From an uncultured Clostridia bacterium (GTDB lineage: Bacteria; Bacillota; Clostridia; Oscillospirales; Butyricicoccaceae): a stretch of 26,197 nt of DNA. Both the position numbers and the translations under genes were made by a program. Location of the stretch: NCBI GenBank assembly GCA_910589115.1, contig CAJUSB010000040.1, positions 1 to 26,197 on the forward strand, in the 5' to 3' direction. Under the pieces are notes generated by a model. That model had not been told where the DNA came from. It worked only from the letters and a program-made list of their open reading frames with translations, and ran no database searches. Positions 8,325 to 15,806 of the stretch are shown here, piece by piece; position 1 is the stretch's first letter, and each line of letters opens with the position of its first letter.

Positions 8325-8388
8325 CTGTTTCCAAGAAATTTTAGTATTTTATATTTCCATAAATTGATTGTAACCCTCTTGGAAACAG
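8325..8388. promoter_or_regulatory. Spaced inverted repeat around the SLH/CAP promoter
   Basis: CTGTTTCCAAG at 8325-8335 and its perfect reverse complement CTTGGAAACAG at 8378-8388 are centred 53 bp apart, about five helical turns. The right arm lies between the -35 and -10 hexamers; the left arm overlaps the distal AGGAGG. Because transcription should start near 8360, the arms would not both be in the mRNA, so a two-site DNA operator is more likely than an RNA hairpin. Confidence 0.5.
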
Positions 8389-8395
8389 TTGTCAA
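8367..8395 (-). promoter_or_regulatory. Sigma-A promoter of the SLH/CAP gene
   Basis: On the minus strand a perfect TTGACA (8395-8390) is followed after exactly 17 bp by TACAAT (8372-8367). It lies about 59 bp upstream of the chosen ATG, giving a leader of roughly 50 bases. This promoter also argues against the longer in-frame start at 8395. Confidence 0.75.
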
Positions 8396-8565
8396 GCAAG
8401 GCTTTGCCGTTACCTATATTTTGAAATCCTTTTTTGCCTTTTTACAAAATAAAATATGCGCTCTGAGCAAGAACAAAAGTATATTACAATTCGTAATATA
8501 AAAACAAATTATTATCTTTCGTATTATTAAAACTCCAACTTATATTGTTATATTTGAATAATATA

Positions 8566-9264
8566 TTACTTTCCGTATATTTTTAAATACTCTACTGTAT
8601 ATTCCCCGCTGCTGTTGCAGCAAAAGAAAGGCGGTTCCACAATCATACCATCAGCTGACCCTTTCCGGCATTCCAACAGCACAGCAGAAGGCCGCTTTTC
8701 GGGTTTTTGATGTACAAAACGGAGTTTTTTCGGAATCAAATGCACCTGCTGAACCGCATGAAGCAGTGCGCAAAGGCGTTCCGGCCGGAATACGAAAGCA
8801 CACTTTCCGCCGTCATGCAGTACGTAAGCGGCGGCAGCAGCCACCTCTTCAATACTGGCTTCCATATCCATACGCGCTGCCGCCCGTCCACGGTCGGGTG
8901 AAGCCTTTCCACTTCCAGCAGAAAAATACGGCGGATTGCACACTACATAATCAAAACTCCCATGCGGAAATATAGTGCCTATTTCGCGTAAATCCCCTAC
9001 TTTCGCATCTATTTTAACACCATTCCGCGCAATCGATTGCCGGAAAAATGCAACTGCACCCTCCTGTATATCAAGCCCGGTCAAACTCAAATCCGGACGG
9101 TAAACGGAAAGCGCCAGTGCACCGGTTCCACAACCCAAATCAAGCACCCGCGCCGAACGGCGCGGCGCAGCAAACGCCGCAAGAAGAATGGAATCCTGCC
9201 CCAGCTTCTGAAATTCATCACTTTGCAGCAGCTGTAATCCGTTCGGAAGGGTCTCTATCGTCAT
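8566..9264 (-). CDS. trmN6: TrmN6/YabB-type tRNA (adenine-N6) methyltransferase
   Basis: A class I SAM-dependent methyltransferase of about 232 aa. An N-terminal segment with LQLLQSDEFQKLGQDSILLAAF, typical of the YfiC/YabB group, is followed by the SAM-binding VLDLGCGTGALAL, an acidic GLDIQ that binds the SAM ribose, and the amino-methyltransferase motif NPPYF. Family members of this layout modify N6 of A37 in tRNA1(Val). I chose ATG 9264 because it forms an ATGA overlap with the rnhA stop codon; a GTG start at 9279 is also open. The gene should be translationally coupled to rnhA. The substrate is inferred from family resemblance. No clear terminator follows; the 3' end runs into an AT-rich gap (8396-8565). 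Confidence 0.85.
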   Translation of the reverse strand: MTIETLPNGLQLLQSDEFQKLGQDSILLAAFAAPRRSARVLDLGCGTGALALSVYRPDLSLTGLDIQEGAVAFFRQSIARNGVKIDAKVGDLREIGTIFPHGSFDYVVCNPPYFSAGSGKASPDRGRAAARMDMEASIEEVAAAAAYVLHDGGKCAFVFRPERLCALLHAVQQVHLIPKKLRFVHQKPEKRPSAVLLECRKGSADGMIVEPPFFCCNSSGEYTVEYLKIYGK

Positions 9265-9698
9265 TTCAGCTGTTTCCACTCTGATACTGCCAATTCATCA
9301 CAGCGGTTATTATACGGATTGTCAGCATGACCCTTTACCCAATGGAATGTTACAGCATGAACATCCAATAAATCAAGCAGTTTACCCCATAATTCAGGAT
9401 TTTTTGCAGGCGTTTTGTCGGATTTGACCCAGCCACGCGAGCGCCAGCTTTTCGCCCATCCCTTTGTAACTCCGTCGACAACATATCTCGAATCAGTATA
9501 TAAATCAACCGCACAGGGTTCCTTTAAGGCTTCCAGCGCGGATATCACACCGGTAAGCTCCATTTTATTATTTGTCGTCATCGCATCACCGCCGGACAGC
9601 TCCTTTTCATGTGCGCCGTATTGCAAAATTGCGCCCCAGCCACCCGGCCCCGGATTGCCAGAGCATGCGCCATCGGTGTAAATCGTTACCTTTTTCAT
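9261..9698 (-). CDS. rnhA: Ribonuclease HI
   Basis: RNase HI cuts the RNA strand of RNA-DNA hybrids such as R-loops and leftover primers. The 145-aa protein is full length with the four catalytic acids visible: Asp9 (IYTDGACSGNPG), Glu47 (NNKMELTG), Asp69 (YTDSRYV) and the late Asp in NNRCDELA; the handle region WAKSWRSRGWVK and the WVKGHAD His are also present. ATG 9698 has GGAG 8 bases upstream; the alternative GTG at 9707 overlaps that ribosome binding site, so the ATG is preferred. It is the first gene of a two-gene operon with the methyltransferase (ATGA overlap). Confidence 0.96.
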   Translation of the reverse strand: MKKVTIYTDGACSGNPGPGGWGAILQYGAHEKELSGGDAMTTNNKMELTGVISALEALKEPCAVDLYTDSRYVVDGVTKGWAKSWRSRGWVKSDKTPAKNPELWGKLLDLLDVHAVTFHWVKGHADNPYNNRCDELAVSEWKQLK

Positions 9699-9846
9699 AC
9701 TGCTCACTCCTCATTACTTTCATAACTTATTGTAAAATAAATATATTAAATTACTTTTCGTATATTCCTTGTTATTTATATTACATGCACAGATAAGATA
9801 ATAGAAATAAACTGTATCAGTAAATGCCGCAGTGTGTAAAAACTCC

Positions 9847-9980
9847 CGTCCCGCCCGCAGGCGAGGCAAAGATGCGTGAGCATCTTGGGTGTCCAGAGGG
9901 GCGGAAGCGCCCCTTTGGCGCTCCCCGCGGAGGGGCGGGAGTCCAGAGGGCAGCGCCCTTTGGCGCCGTCTGCGGAGGAC
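9847..9980. repeat. GC-rich multi-hairpin intergenic element, copy 3
   Basis: A forward copy lacking the terminal CAGCCTGCC hairpin. It starts at CGTCCCGCCCGCAGGCGA, then has a GATGCGTGAGCATC hairpin (9871-9884), a GGGGCGGAAGCGCCCC hairpin (9898-9913), a CCCCGCGGAGGGG segment and CCAGAGGGCAGCGCCCTTTGG (9943-9963). It sits between the gyrA terminator and rnhA. The rest of the 335-bp gap at 9699-10033 is AT-rich sequence upstream of rnhA without a convincing promoter. Confidence 0.82.
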
Positions 9981-10001
9981 ATCCCACGTACATTATACCA
10001 A

Positions 10002-10026
10002 AAAAGGCGGCAATTTGCCGCCTTTT
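10002..10026 (-). terminator. Intrinsic terminator of gyrA
   Basis: On the minus strand AAAAGGCGGCA pairs with TGCCGCCTTTT across a 3-base loop and runs into TTTTTTGG. It begins 8 bases after the gyrA stop codon. Confidence 0.9.
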
Positions 10027-10033
10027 GGGCCTT

Positions 10034-12634
10034 TTATTCCGCAGATCCTTCCGACTGCGCTGTATCATCAGAAACCGCTCCGGCCTCTTCAGAAACTGCA
10101 CCGTCAGGTGACTCGCTTTCAGCAGCCATTTCCGTATCACTATCAGCAGCAACAGCAACAGCAGAATCAGCTTCCGGTTCGCTCTCTTCCTTGTCCGTGC
10201 GCGTAATCGAAATAACCTTGACATCCTCACCCGTGCGCATAACAATAACGCCCTGTGAAGATCGACCGCACTCGCGGATATCGCCTACAGCTGTACGGAT
10301 AATAATTCCATCATTCGTGATAATCATTACATCATCTTCTGCGTCAACAACGGCAATCCCGGCAATCGCTCCCGTCTTCTCCGTCAGCTGGTGCAGCATA
10401 ATGCCGCCGCCGCCACGGTGATGCACGCTGAATTCTTCAACCGGCGTGCGCTTGCCATAACCATTCTCTGTGATGGTCAGCACCTGCGCGCCAACCCGCG
10501 CACGCCCCGCACCAATCACATAATCCCCTTCATTCAGCCGAATACCGCGTACACCTACCGCCGTACGGCCCATTGCACGCACTTCGTTTTCATCAAAGGT
10601 GATTGCACGGCCATCATGTGTGGCAATCAGAATCTTTTCCGTGCCGTCCGTCAGACGTACATCAACCAGCTCATCGCCCTCGGTAAGATTCAATGCACGC
10701 AGGCCCACGCGGCGAATGTTTTGCAGCTCACGCAGCATGATCCGCTTGACTGTGCCCTGACGCGTGACAAATACCATATATTTGTCTTCCTCAAATTCAC
10801 GAATCGGGAACATTGCAGTAATCTTTTCATCGCTTTCTACTTCAAGCAGATTGACAATGTTCTGTCCCTTGGCCGTGCGGCTGGATTCCTGTATCTGATA
10901 TCCCTTCATCTTGTAAACCTTGCCCTTGTTCGTAAAGAACAGGATATGGTCATGCGTAGAAGCAGTAAACAAATCTTTTGTAAAATCCTCTTCACGGTGG
11001 CTCATGGCGCTGACGCCACGCCCGCCGCGCCGCTGTGCCCGATAGGTCGCCGTCGGAGAACGCTTGATATATCCAAAATGCGTTAATGTGTAAACACATT
11101 CCTGCTCTGCAATCAAATCTTCAATATCAATTTCATCAGCAACCATTTGGATTTCAGTGACACGCTCATCACCAAACTTATCACGAATCTGCACCAGCTC
11201 ATCACGCAGGACGCCGAGCAGCTTTTCGCGGTCCTCAAGCAGCGAATTATAATATTTAATTCTTTCTTCTATCTCATTGTATTCCGCCAGCAGCTTTTCA
11301 CGCTCAAGACCCTGCAAACGGCGAAGCTGCATTTCAAGAATGGCCTGTGCCTGAATATCATCCAAGCCAAAGCGTGTTTTCAGATTTTCTTTCGCATCAT
11401 CATAGCTTTCGCGGATAATACGAATCACTTCATCAATATGATCCTGTGCAATCAGCAAACCTTCCAACAAATGGGCACGTTCCTGCGCTTTGCGGAGGTC
11501 GTAACGGGTACGGCGTTCAATAATACTGACCTGATGCGCTAAATATTCATCAATGACCTCACGCAGGGTCAAAATACGCGGCTGGGACTGGTTATTGACC
11601 AGCGCAAGCATATTGACGGCAAAGGTCGTTTGCAGCTGAGTCTGCGTAAACAGGCGGTTTAGAACAACCTGCGAATTCGCCTCACGCTTCAGCTCAATGA
11701 CGATCCGCATACCATTGCGGTCGGACTCATCCCGAAGCCCAGAAATACCGTCGAGCTTTTTCTCGTGCACCTGATCTGCAATATTTTCAATCAACAGGCG
11801 TTTATTCACCTGATAAGGCAGCTCAGTAACAATAATGCGAGTACGGTTCTGTCCAAACTCTTCAAACTCGGTCCTTGCGCGAACGGTGAGCCTGCCTTTA
11901 CCGGTAGCATAAGCGGCGCGAATCCCGGCGCAGCCCATAATAATACCGCGTGTTGGAAAATCCGGGCCTTTTATATGCTCCATTAAATCGCTGAGGTCAG
12001 CTTCTGGATTTTCCAGCACACAGATACAGGCGTTAATAACCTCTGCCAAATTATGGGGCGGGATATTGGTAGCCATACCAACAGCAATACCGGAAGAACC
12101 ATTCACCAATAAATTTGGAAAACGAGAAGGAAGAACGCGGGGTTCTTTCAGGCTTTCGTCGAAGTTGGGATCCCAATCGACGGTATCTTTTTCGATATCG
12201 CGCAGCATTTCGTTAGACATTTTATGCAGGCGTGCTTCTGTATAACGGTAAGCAGCGGGGGGATCGCCATCCACGGAGCCAAAGTTGCCGTGTCCATCAA
12301 TGAGGGGATAGCGCATAGAGAAGTCCTGAGCCAGACGAACGAGGGCATCATAAACGGAGGCATCACCATGCGGATGATACTTACCGAGCACGTCACCGAC
12401 GCAAGTCGCGGACTTTTTGAAGGGCTTATCGGAGGTCAGCCCATTTTCATACATTGCATAGAGGATGCGCCGGTGAACGGGTTTGAGACCGTCGCGCACA
12501 TCTGGGAGGGCGCGGCCTACAATTACGCTCATTGCGTATTCAATGTATGATTCTTTCATTTCACCGACCAGCTCAGAGGTAACAATATGCTGATCAGGAT
12601 ACATAATATCCTCAGGTTTATAATCCTTAGCCAA
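10034..12634 (-). CDS. gyrA: DNA gyrase subunit A
   Basis: The breakage-reunion subunit of gyrase, which introduces negative supercoils together with GyrB. It is 866 aa, with the winged-helix/tower region, catalytic Tyr131 (AAYRYTEARL), and a C-terminal beta-pinwheel carrying the GyrA box QRRGGRG, which separates it from ParC. The C-terminal 50 residues are an acidic Glu/Asp/Ser/Ala tail. In the quinolone-resistance region the sequence is HPHGDASVYD: Ala92 stands where E. coli has Ser83, and Asp96 matches Asp87. The start codon is TTG, 7 bases after AGGAG. The 367 bp separating it from gyrB hold a GC-rich element and no promoter that I could recognise, so it may depend on readthrough. A strong terminator follows. 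Confidence 0.98.
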   Translation of the reverse strand: MAKDYKPEDIMYPDQHIVTSELVGEMKESYIEYAMSVIVGRALPDVRDGLKPVHRRILYAMYENGLTSDKPFKKSATCVGDVLGKYHPHGDASVYDALVRLAQDFSMRYPLIDGHGNFGSVDGDPPAAYRYTEARLHKMSNEMLRDIEKDTVDWDPNFDESLKEPRVLPSRFPNLLVNGSSGIAVGMATNIPPHNLAEVINACICVLENPEADLSDLMEHIKGPDFPTRGIIMGCAGIRAAYATGKGRLTVRARTEFEEFGQNRTRIIVTELPYQVNKRLLIENIADQVHEKKLDGISGLRDESDRNGMRIVIELKREANSQVVLNRLFTQTQLQTTFAVNMLALVNNQSQPRILTLREVIDEYLAHQVSIIERRTRYDLRKAQERAHLLEGLLIAQDHIDEVIRIIRESYDDAKENLKTRFGLDDIQAQAILEMQLRRLQGLEREKLLAEYNEIEERIKYYNSLLEDREKLLGVLRDELVQIRDKFGDERVTEIQMVADEIDIEDLIAEQECVYTLTHFGYIKRSPTATYRAQRRGGRGVSAMSHREEDFTKDLFTASTHDHILFFTNKGKVYKMKGYQIQESSRTAKGQNIVNLLEVESDEKITAMFPIREFEEDKYMVFVTRQGTVKRIMLRELQNIRRVGLRALNLTEGDELVDVRLTDGTEKILIATHDGRAITFDENEVRAMGRTAVGVRGIRLNEGDYVIGAGRARVGAQVLTITENGYGKRTPVEEFSVHHRGGGGIMLHQLTEKTGAIAGIAVVDAEDDVMIITNDGIIIRTAVGDIRECGRSSQGVIVMRTGEDVKVISITRTDKEESEPEADSAVAVAADSDTEMAAESESPDGAVSEEAGAVSDDTAQSEGSAE

Positions 12635-12656
12635 ACTTTCTCTCCTTCCTCAAGCC

Positions 12657-12878
12657 GCCAGAGGGCTCTGCCCTCTGGACTCCCGCTCCTCGCCGGAGGG
12701 GCCGCCTTTGCAGCGGGCACCAGAGGGCTCTGCCCTCTGGACTCCCGCTGGGGCTTTGCCCCAGACCCCGAGATGCTTACGCATCTCTTCCTCGCCTACG
12801 GGCGGGACGGGGGCTTGGGTGCTCTCTCTTCCGTTCCTGCACTGCTGACCAGCCTGCCAAAAGCAGGGCAGGCTGGTC
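12657..12878. repeat. GC-rich multi-hairpin intergenic element, copy 4 (reverse orientation, between gyrB and gyrA)
   Basis: Read on the plus strand it has CCAGAGGGCTCTGCCCTCTGG (12658-12678), a CTCCTCGCCGGAGGGGCCGC segment, a second copy of the CCAGAGGGC hairpin, CTGGGGCTTTGCCCCAG, GAGATGCTTACGCATCTC, CGCCTACGGGCGGGACG, a spacer with GGGTGC, and the terminal hairpin (GACCAGCCTGCC 12847-12858 with GGCAGGCTGGTC 12867-12878, 12 bp, loop AAAAGCAG). It ends close to the gyrA ribosome binding site, so it would form much of a gyrA leader on any readthrough transcript. Confidence 0.87.
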
Positions 12879-12942
12879 GGTTTCCTGCACTGTTTTTTTA
12901 GGTTTTAGAAGAGATCTTTTCCCGCTGACTGCCGCAGCCATC

Positions 12943-12978
12943 GGAAAACTGCTGGCAGAACGACGCCAGCAGTTTTCC
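12943..12978 (-). terminator. Hairpin terminator after gyrB
   Basis: A perfect 14-bp stem (12943-12956 with 12965-12978, core AACTGCTGGC/GCCAGCAGTT) has an 8-base loop and a TTTTCC end on the minus strand. It begins 24 bases after the gyrB stop. The T tract lies within the stem, so termination may be incomplete. Confidence 0.7.
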
Positions 12979-13001
12979 ACCGGGACGCTTTTACTTATTT
13001 C

Positions 13002-14948
13002 TTAAAAATCGAGATTCTTTGCATACTTTGCATTTTTTTCTATATAATCCCTTCGGGGCTCTACCTTCTCGCCCATCAGAATCGTGAATATTTCATCCGC
13101 ACGTGCTGCATCCTCCAATGTGATACGCTTCAGCGTCCGAGTTTCAGGGTCCATTGTCGTCTCCCACAATTCGTGCGGGTTCATCTCGCCCAAACCCTTA
13201 AACCGGCTGATATCTACTTTTGCATTTGGATTGTCCCCACGCATTTCAGCAGAAATCCGGTCACGCTCCGGATCGTCATATGCTACACGGGTCGTCTTGC
13301 CGCGCGTCAGCTTATAGAGTGGAGGTACAGCTGCGTACACATATCCACCATCAAGCAGCGGCCTCATAAAACGGAAGAAAAATGTCAGCAGTAAGGTACG
13401 GATATGCGCACCGTCTACGTCAGCATCCGCCATAATAATAACCTTATGATACCGCAGTTTATTAACGTCGAAATCTTCACCAATCCCAGCGCCCAGCGCC
13501 ATAATGACCGGTGATAATTTATCATTGCCATAAACCTTATCGGCACGCGCCTTTTCAACATTCAGCATCTTGCCCCACAGCGGCAGGATTGCCTGAAAAC
13601 GGCTGTCCCTTCCCTGCGTTGCCGAACCACCTGCCGAATCGCCCTCCACGATGTATATTTCAGTGAGCGCTGCATCCCTTTCATTACAGTCGCGGAGCTT
13701 GCCGGGCAATGTCGCACCGTCCAGTGCTGATTTACGGCGGGTCAGCTCACGCGCCCTTCGTGCCGCTTCACGGGCGCGGCTTGCGCCGATTGCTTTTTCA
13801 ATAATTGAACGCGCGGTAGCTGGGTTTTCTTCAAAAAAGGTGCTTAATTTTTCTGCAACCATGGTTTCAACCAGATTGCGCATATCTGAATTGCCGAGCT
13901 TGGTTTTAGTCTGCCCTTCAAACTGCGCCTCCTGCAATTTCACTGAAATAATTGCAGTCAGTCCTTCACGGGCATCCTCACCCATCAGGTTTGCATCATT
14001 TTCTTTAATCAGGTTATACTTTCGGCCATAATCGTTTATAACCTTTGTCAGCGCCGACTTAAAGCCGGTTTCATGTGTGCCGCCCTCGGTTGTATTGATA
14101 TTATTCGCAAAGGAAATGAGCATCGTATTGTATACGTCCGTGTACTGCATGGCAACCTCTGCCATCGAATTATCACGGCTGCCCTCAATATAAATAACCT
14201 CTGAATGCAGTGGCGTCTTATTGACATTCAAATGCTCAACAAAGGAACGGATACCGCCTTCATAGCACATGGTCTCAGAGGCTTCCTTGCCCGGCCTGGC
14301 ATCGGTCAGGGTAATGCGGACACCCGCATTGAGAAAGGCCTGCTCACGCAAACGCTTATGAAGCACGACATAATCATACTCAATCGTCTCAAAGATTTCG
14401 GGGTCCGCCTGGAAACGAATGGTGGTGCCTGTTTCACTTTCAAAAGGAACAGCTGAAATCTGCTGGACTGTCTTCCCTCGTTCAAAGCGCATAACATGCT
14501 TTTGAGTGCCGTCGCGCACTTCTGCCTCCATCCAGACCGAAAGCGCATTGACTACCGATGAACCAACACCATGCAGGCCGCCGGAAACTTTATAGCCGTC
14601 CCCGCCAAATTTGCCGCCCGCGTGCAGCACAGTCAATACAACCTCCAGCGTCGGAATCCCCATCTGCGGATGAATGCCGGTCGGAATACCGCGCCCATTA
14701 TCTACAACAGAAATAATATTATCCGGCTCAATCGTTACCTCAATATGGCTGCAATAGCCCGCAAGCGCTTCATCTATGGAGTTGTCAACGATTTCATAAA
14801 CCAGGTGATGCAGACCCTGTACAGAGGTTGAACCAATATACATACCGGGACGCTTTCGCACAGCCTCCAGCCCCTCAAGCACCTGTATCTGGTTCTCGTC
14901 ATAGGTCTCAGTCACCTTCAAATCCAAAATTTCTTCACTCATACTCAT
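13002..14948 (-). CDS. gyrB: DNA gyrase subunit B
   Basis: The ATPase subunit of gyrase, about 648 aa. The GHKL ATPase domain begins with LEGLEAVRKRPGMYIGS and has VDNSIDEA and DNGRGIP; a transducer domain follows, then a TOPRIM domain with EGDSAGGSA, PLWGKMLNVEKA and the metal-binding ADADVDGAHI. The C-terminal end has ISRFKGLGEMN and closes with EPRRDYIEKNAKYAKNLDF. I chose ATG 14948: GGAG lies 8 bases upstream and the start forms an ATGA overlap with the remB stop. Upstream in-frame codons back to 15017 only reread remB. The gene is co-transcribed with remB. A Trp stands where many GyrB proteins have Arg in the PL-x-GK motif. Confidence 0.97.
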   Translation of the reverse strand: MSMSEEILDLKVTETYDENQIQVLEGLEAVRKRPGMYIGSTSVQGLHHLVYEIVDNSIDEALAGYCSHIEVTIEPDNIISVVDNGRGIPTGIHPQMGIPTLEVVLTVLHAGGKFGGDGYKVSGGLHGVGSSVVNALSVWMEAEVRDGTQKHVMRFERGKTVQQISAVPFESETGTTIRFQADPEIFETIEYDYVVLHKRLREQAFLNAGVRITLTDARPGKEASETMCYEGGIRSFVEHLNVNKTPLHSEVIYIEGSRDNSMAEVAMQYTDVYNTMLISFANNINTTEGGTHETGFKSALTKVINDYGRKYNLIKENDANLMGEDAREGLTAIISVKLQEAQFEGQTKTKLGNSDMRNLVETMVAEKLSTFFEENPATARSIIEKAIGASRAREAARRARELTRRKSALDGATLPGKLRDCNERDAALTEIYIVEGDSAGGSATQGRDSRFQAILPLWGKMLNVEKARADKVYGNDKLSPVIMALGAGIGEDFDVNKLRYHKVIIMADADVDGAHIRTLLLTFFFRFMRPLLDGGYVYAAVPPLYKLTRGKTTRVAYDDPERDRISAEMRGDNPNAKVDISRFKGLGEMNPHELWETTMDPETRTLKRITLEDAARADEIFTILMGEKVEPRRDYIEKNAKYAKNLDF

Positions 14949-15277
14949 AGCTGCTTCTCCGAATCCTTTGCGTTGTTGTTCTTTGCGCCGCTGAAACTGC
15001 CGGCCCCTTGCGGACATAGGGCAGCCATTCCCTGCTCAGCACGCCGCTGAAGGGTCACAGATGATAAGCCGGATAGATATAAATGCTCCCCCAGCTCACT
15101 GGCGCACAAGACACCCGCACGCGGCAGATCATCAAACAGCTCTACCGTGCGGCCTTCTTTCGCAAGACGCTGCACTAACGCCCGCGTGTGCCGGGACCAG
15201 GTTGCAGTATCCATGTCAAAAATACATACAATGCTCCGAATCGGAACAATGAAATCCTGCCCAATGTGTACATACAT
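14945..15277 (-). CDS. remB: RemB/YaaB-type DUF370 regulator
   Basis: A 110-aa member of the DUF370 (RemA/RemB) family, recognised by the N-terminus MYVHIGQDFIVPIRSIVCIFD and its position between recF and gyrB, which is conserved across Firmicutes. In Bacillus RemA-type proteins are DNA-binding regulators of biofilm matrix genes; the role of RemB is less clear. The protein is some 25 residues longer than I expect for the family, ending in a polar Ala/Asn/Lys tail. ATG 15277 is preceded by AAAGGGG; an open extension to 15364 would cross the promoter. Its stop overlaps the gyrB start. Confidence 0.88.
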   Translation of the reverse strand: MYVHIGQDFIVPIRSIVCIFDMDTATWSRHTRALVQRLAKEGRTVELFDDLPRAGVLCASELGEHLYLSGLSSVTLQRRAEQGMAALCPQGAGSFSGAKNNNAKDSEKQL

Positions 15278-15311
15278 GTGCCCTGATCCCCTTTCTTTCC
15301 TATTTATATCT

Positions 15312-15340
15312 ATTATACCAAATTTTTTGGCTTTTGTCTG
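15312..15340 (-). promoter_or_regulatory. Promoter of remB-gyrB
   Basis: On the minus strand an extended -10 (TGGTATAAT, hexamer 15317-15312) is spaced 17 bp from CAGACA (15340-15335), which keeps four of six -35 bases. It gives a leader of about 30 bases to remB. Positions 15341-15537 upstream are AT-rich; I see no gene there. Confidence 0.7.
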
Positions 15341-15537
15341 TTGAAAAAGAGTAAAAAAATGCACAAATTTTCCGCGGATTCAGAAAACTCTTTCTCTTTT
15401 TTCGAGCAAAGAGACTTGCAGAAAGCGCTTAAATTTGTGTTTGTGAGAGATAGCCCGGATTTCAGTATCCCATTTACAGAGTTATACAAAATAAAACAGA
15501 ATCAAAATCCAGAATATATAATTTCATATTTTTAATA

Positions 15538-15574
15538 ATATACTGCTTTCCTACCTGTTATAAAAGCAGTATAT
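15538..15574 (-). terminator. Probable terminator distal to recF
   Basis: A perfect 12-bp stem ATATACTGCTTT / AAAGCAGTATAT (15538-15549 with 15563-15574) with a 13-base loop is followed on the minus strand by TATTAAAAAT. It lies directly beyond the GC-rich element downstream of recF. The tail is only moderately T-rich. Confidence 0.55.
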
Positions 15575-15575
15575 C

Positions 15576-15799
15576 GAGCAGCCTGCCCTCCTTTTGGCAG
15601 GCTGCTCATGACTGCAACAACAATTATAAGCGCACCAAAATCCTCCGTCCCGCCCGCGGGCGAAGCAGAGATGCGCAGCATCTCGGGGTCTGGGGCGCAG
15701 CCCCAGCGGGAGTCCAGAGGGCAGCGCCCTTTGGTGCCGTCCGCATAGGACGCCTCCCCGGCGAGGGGCGGGAGTCCAGAGGGCAGCGCCCTCCGGCGT
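15576..15799. repeat. GC-rich multi-hairpin intergenic element, copy 5
   Basis: A complete forward copy. It has a terminal hairpin (GAGCAGCCTGCC 15576-15587 with GGCAGGCTGCTC 15596-15607, loop CTCCTTTT), a spacer with GCGCACCAAAAT, the core CGTCCCGCCCGCGGGCGAAG, then hairpins GATGCGCAGCATC, CTGGGGCGCAGCCCCAG and CCAGAGGGCAGCGCCCTTTGG, the module GTCCGCATAGGAC, CCTCCCCGGCGAGGGG, and a second CCAGAGGGC hairpin. It ends 7 bp from the recF stop. With the remB promoter and the hairpin at 15538 it accounts for the 529-bp gap. Confidence 0.87.
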
Positions 15800-15806
15800 A
15801 AGCGGA

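Noticed and set aside
10391..11086. 231-codon open frame antisense to gyrA
   Set aside because: It is a shadow of the gyrA reading frame with no domain and no start signal.
12943..12978. gyrA attenuator or riboswitch
   Set aside because: The hairpin is simple, perfect and close to the gyrB stop, with no aptamer-like conserved segments. A terminator is the plainer explanation.
14949..15017. N-terminal extension of GyrB to 15017
   Set aside because: The extra 23 residues are out-of-frame remB sequence. The ATG at 14948 has the ribosome binding site and the ATGA overlap.
15341..15535. 64-codon plus-strand frame in the AT-rich region upstream of remB
   Set aside because: It would start at TTG without a Shine-Dalgarno sequence, runs through the remB promoter region and has no recognisable motif.
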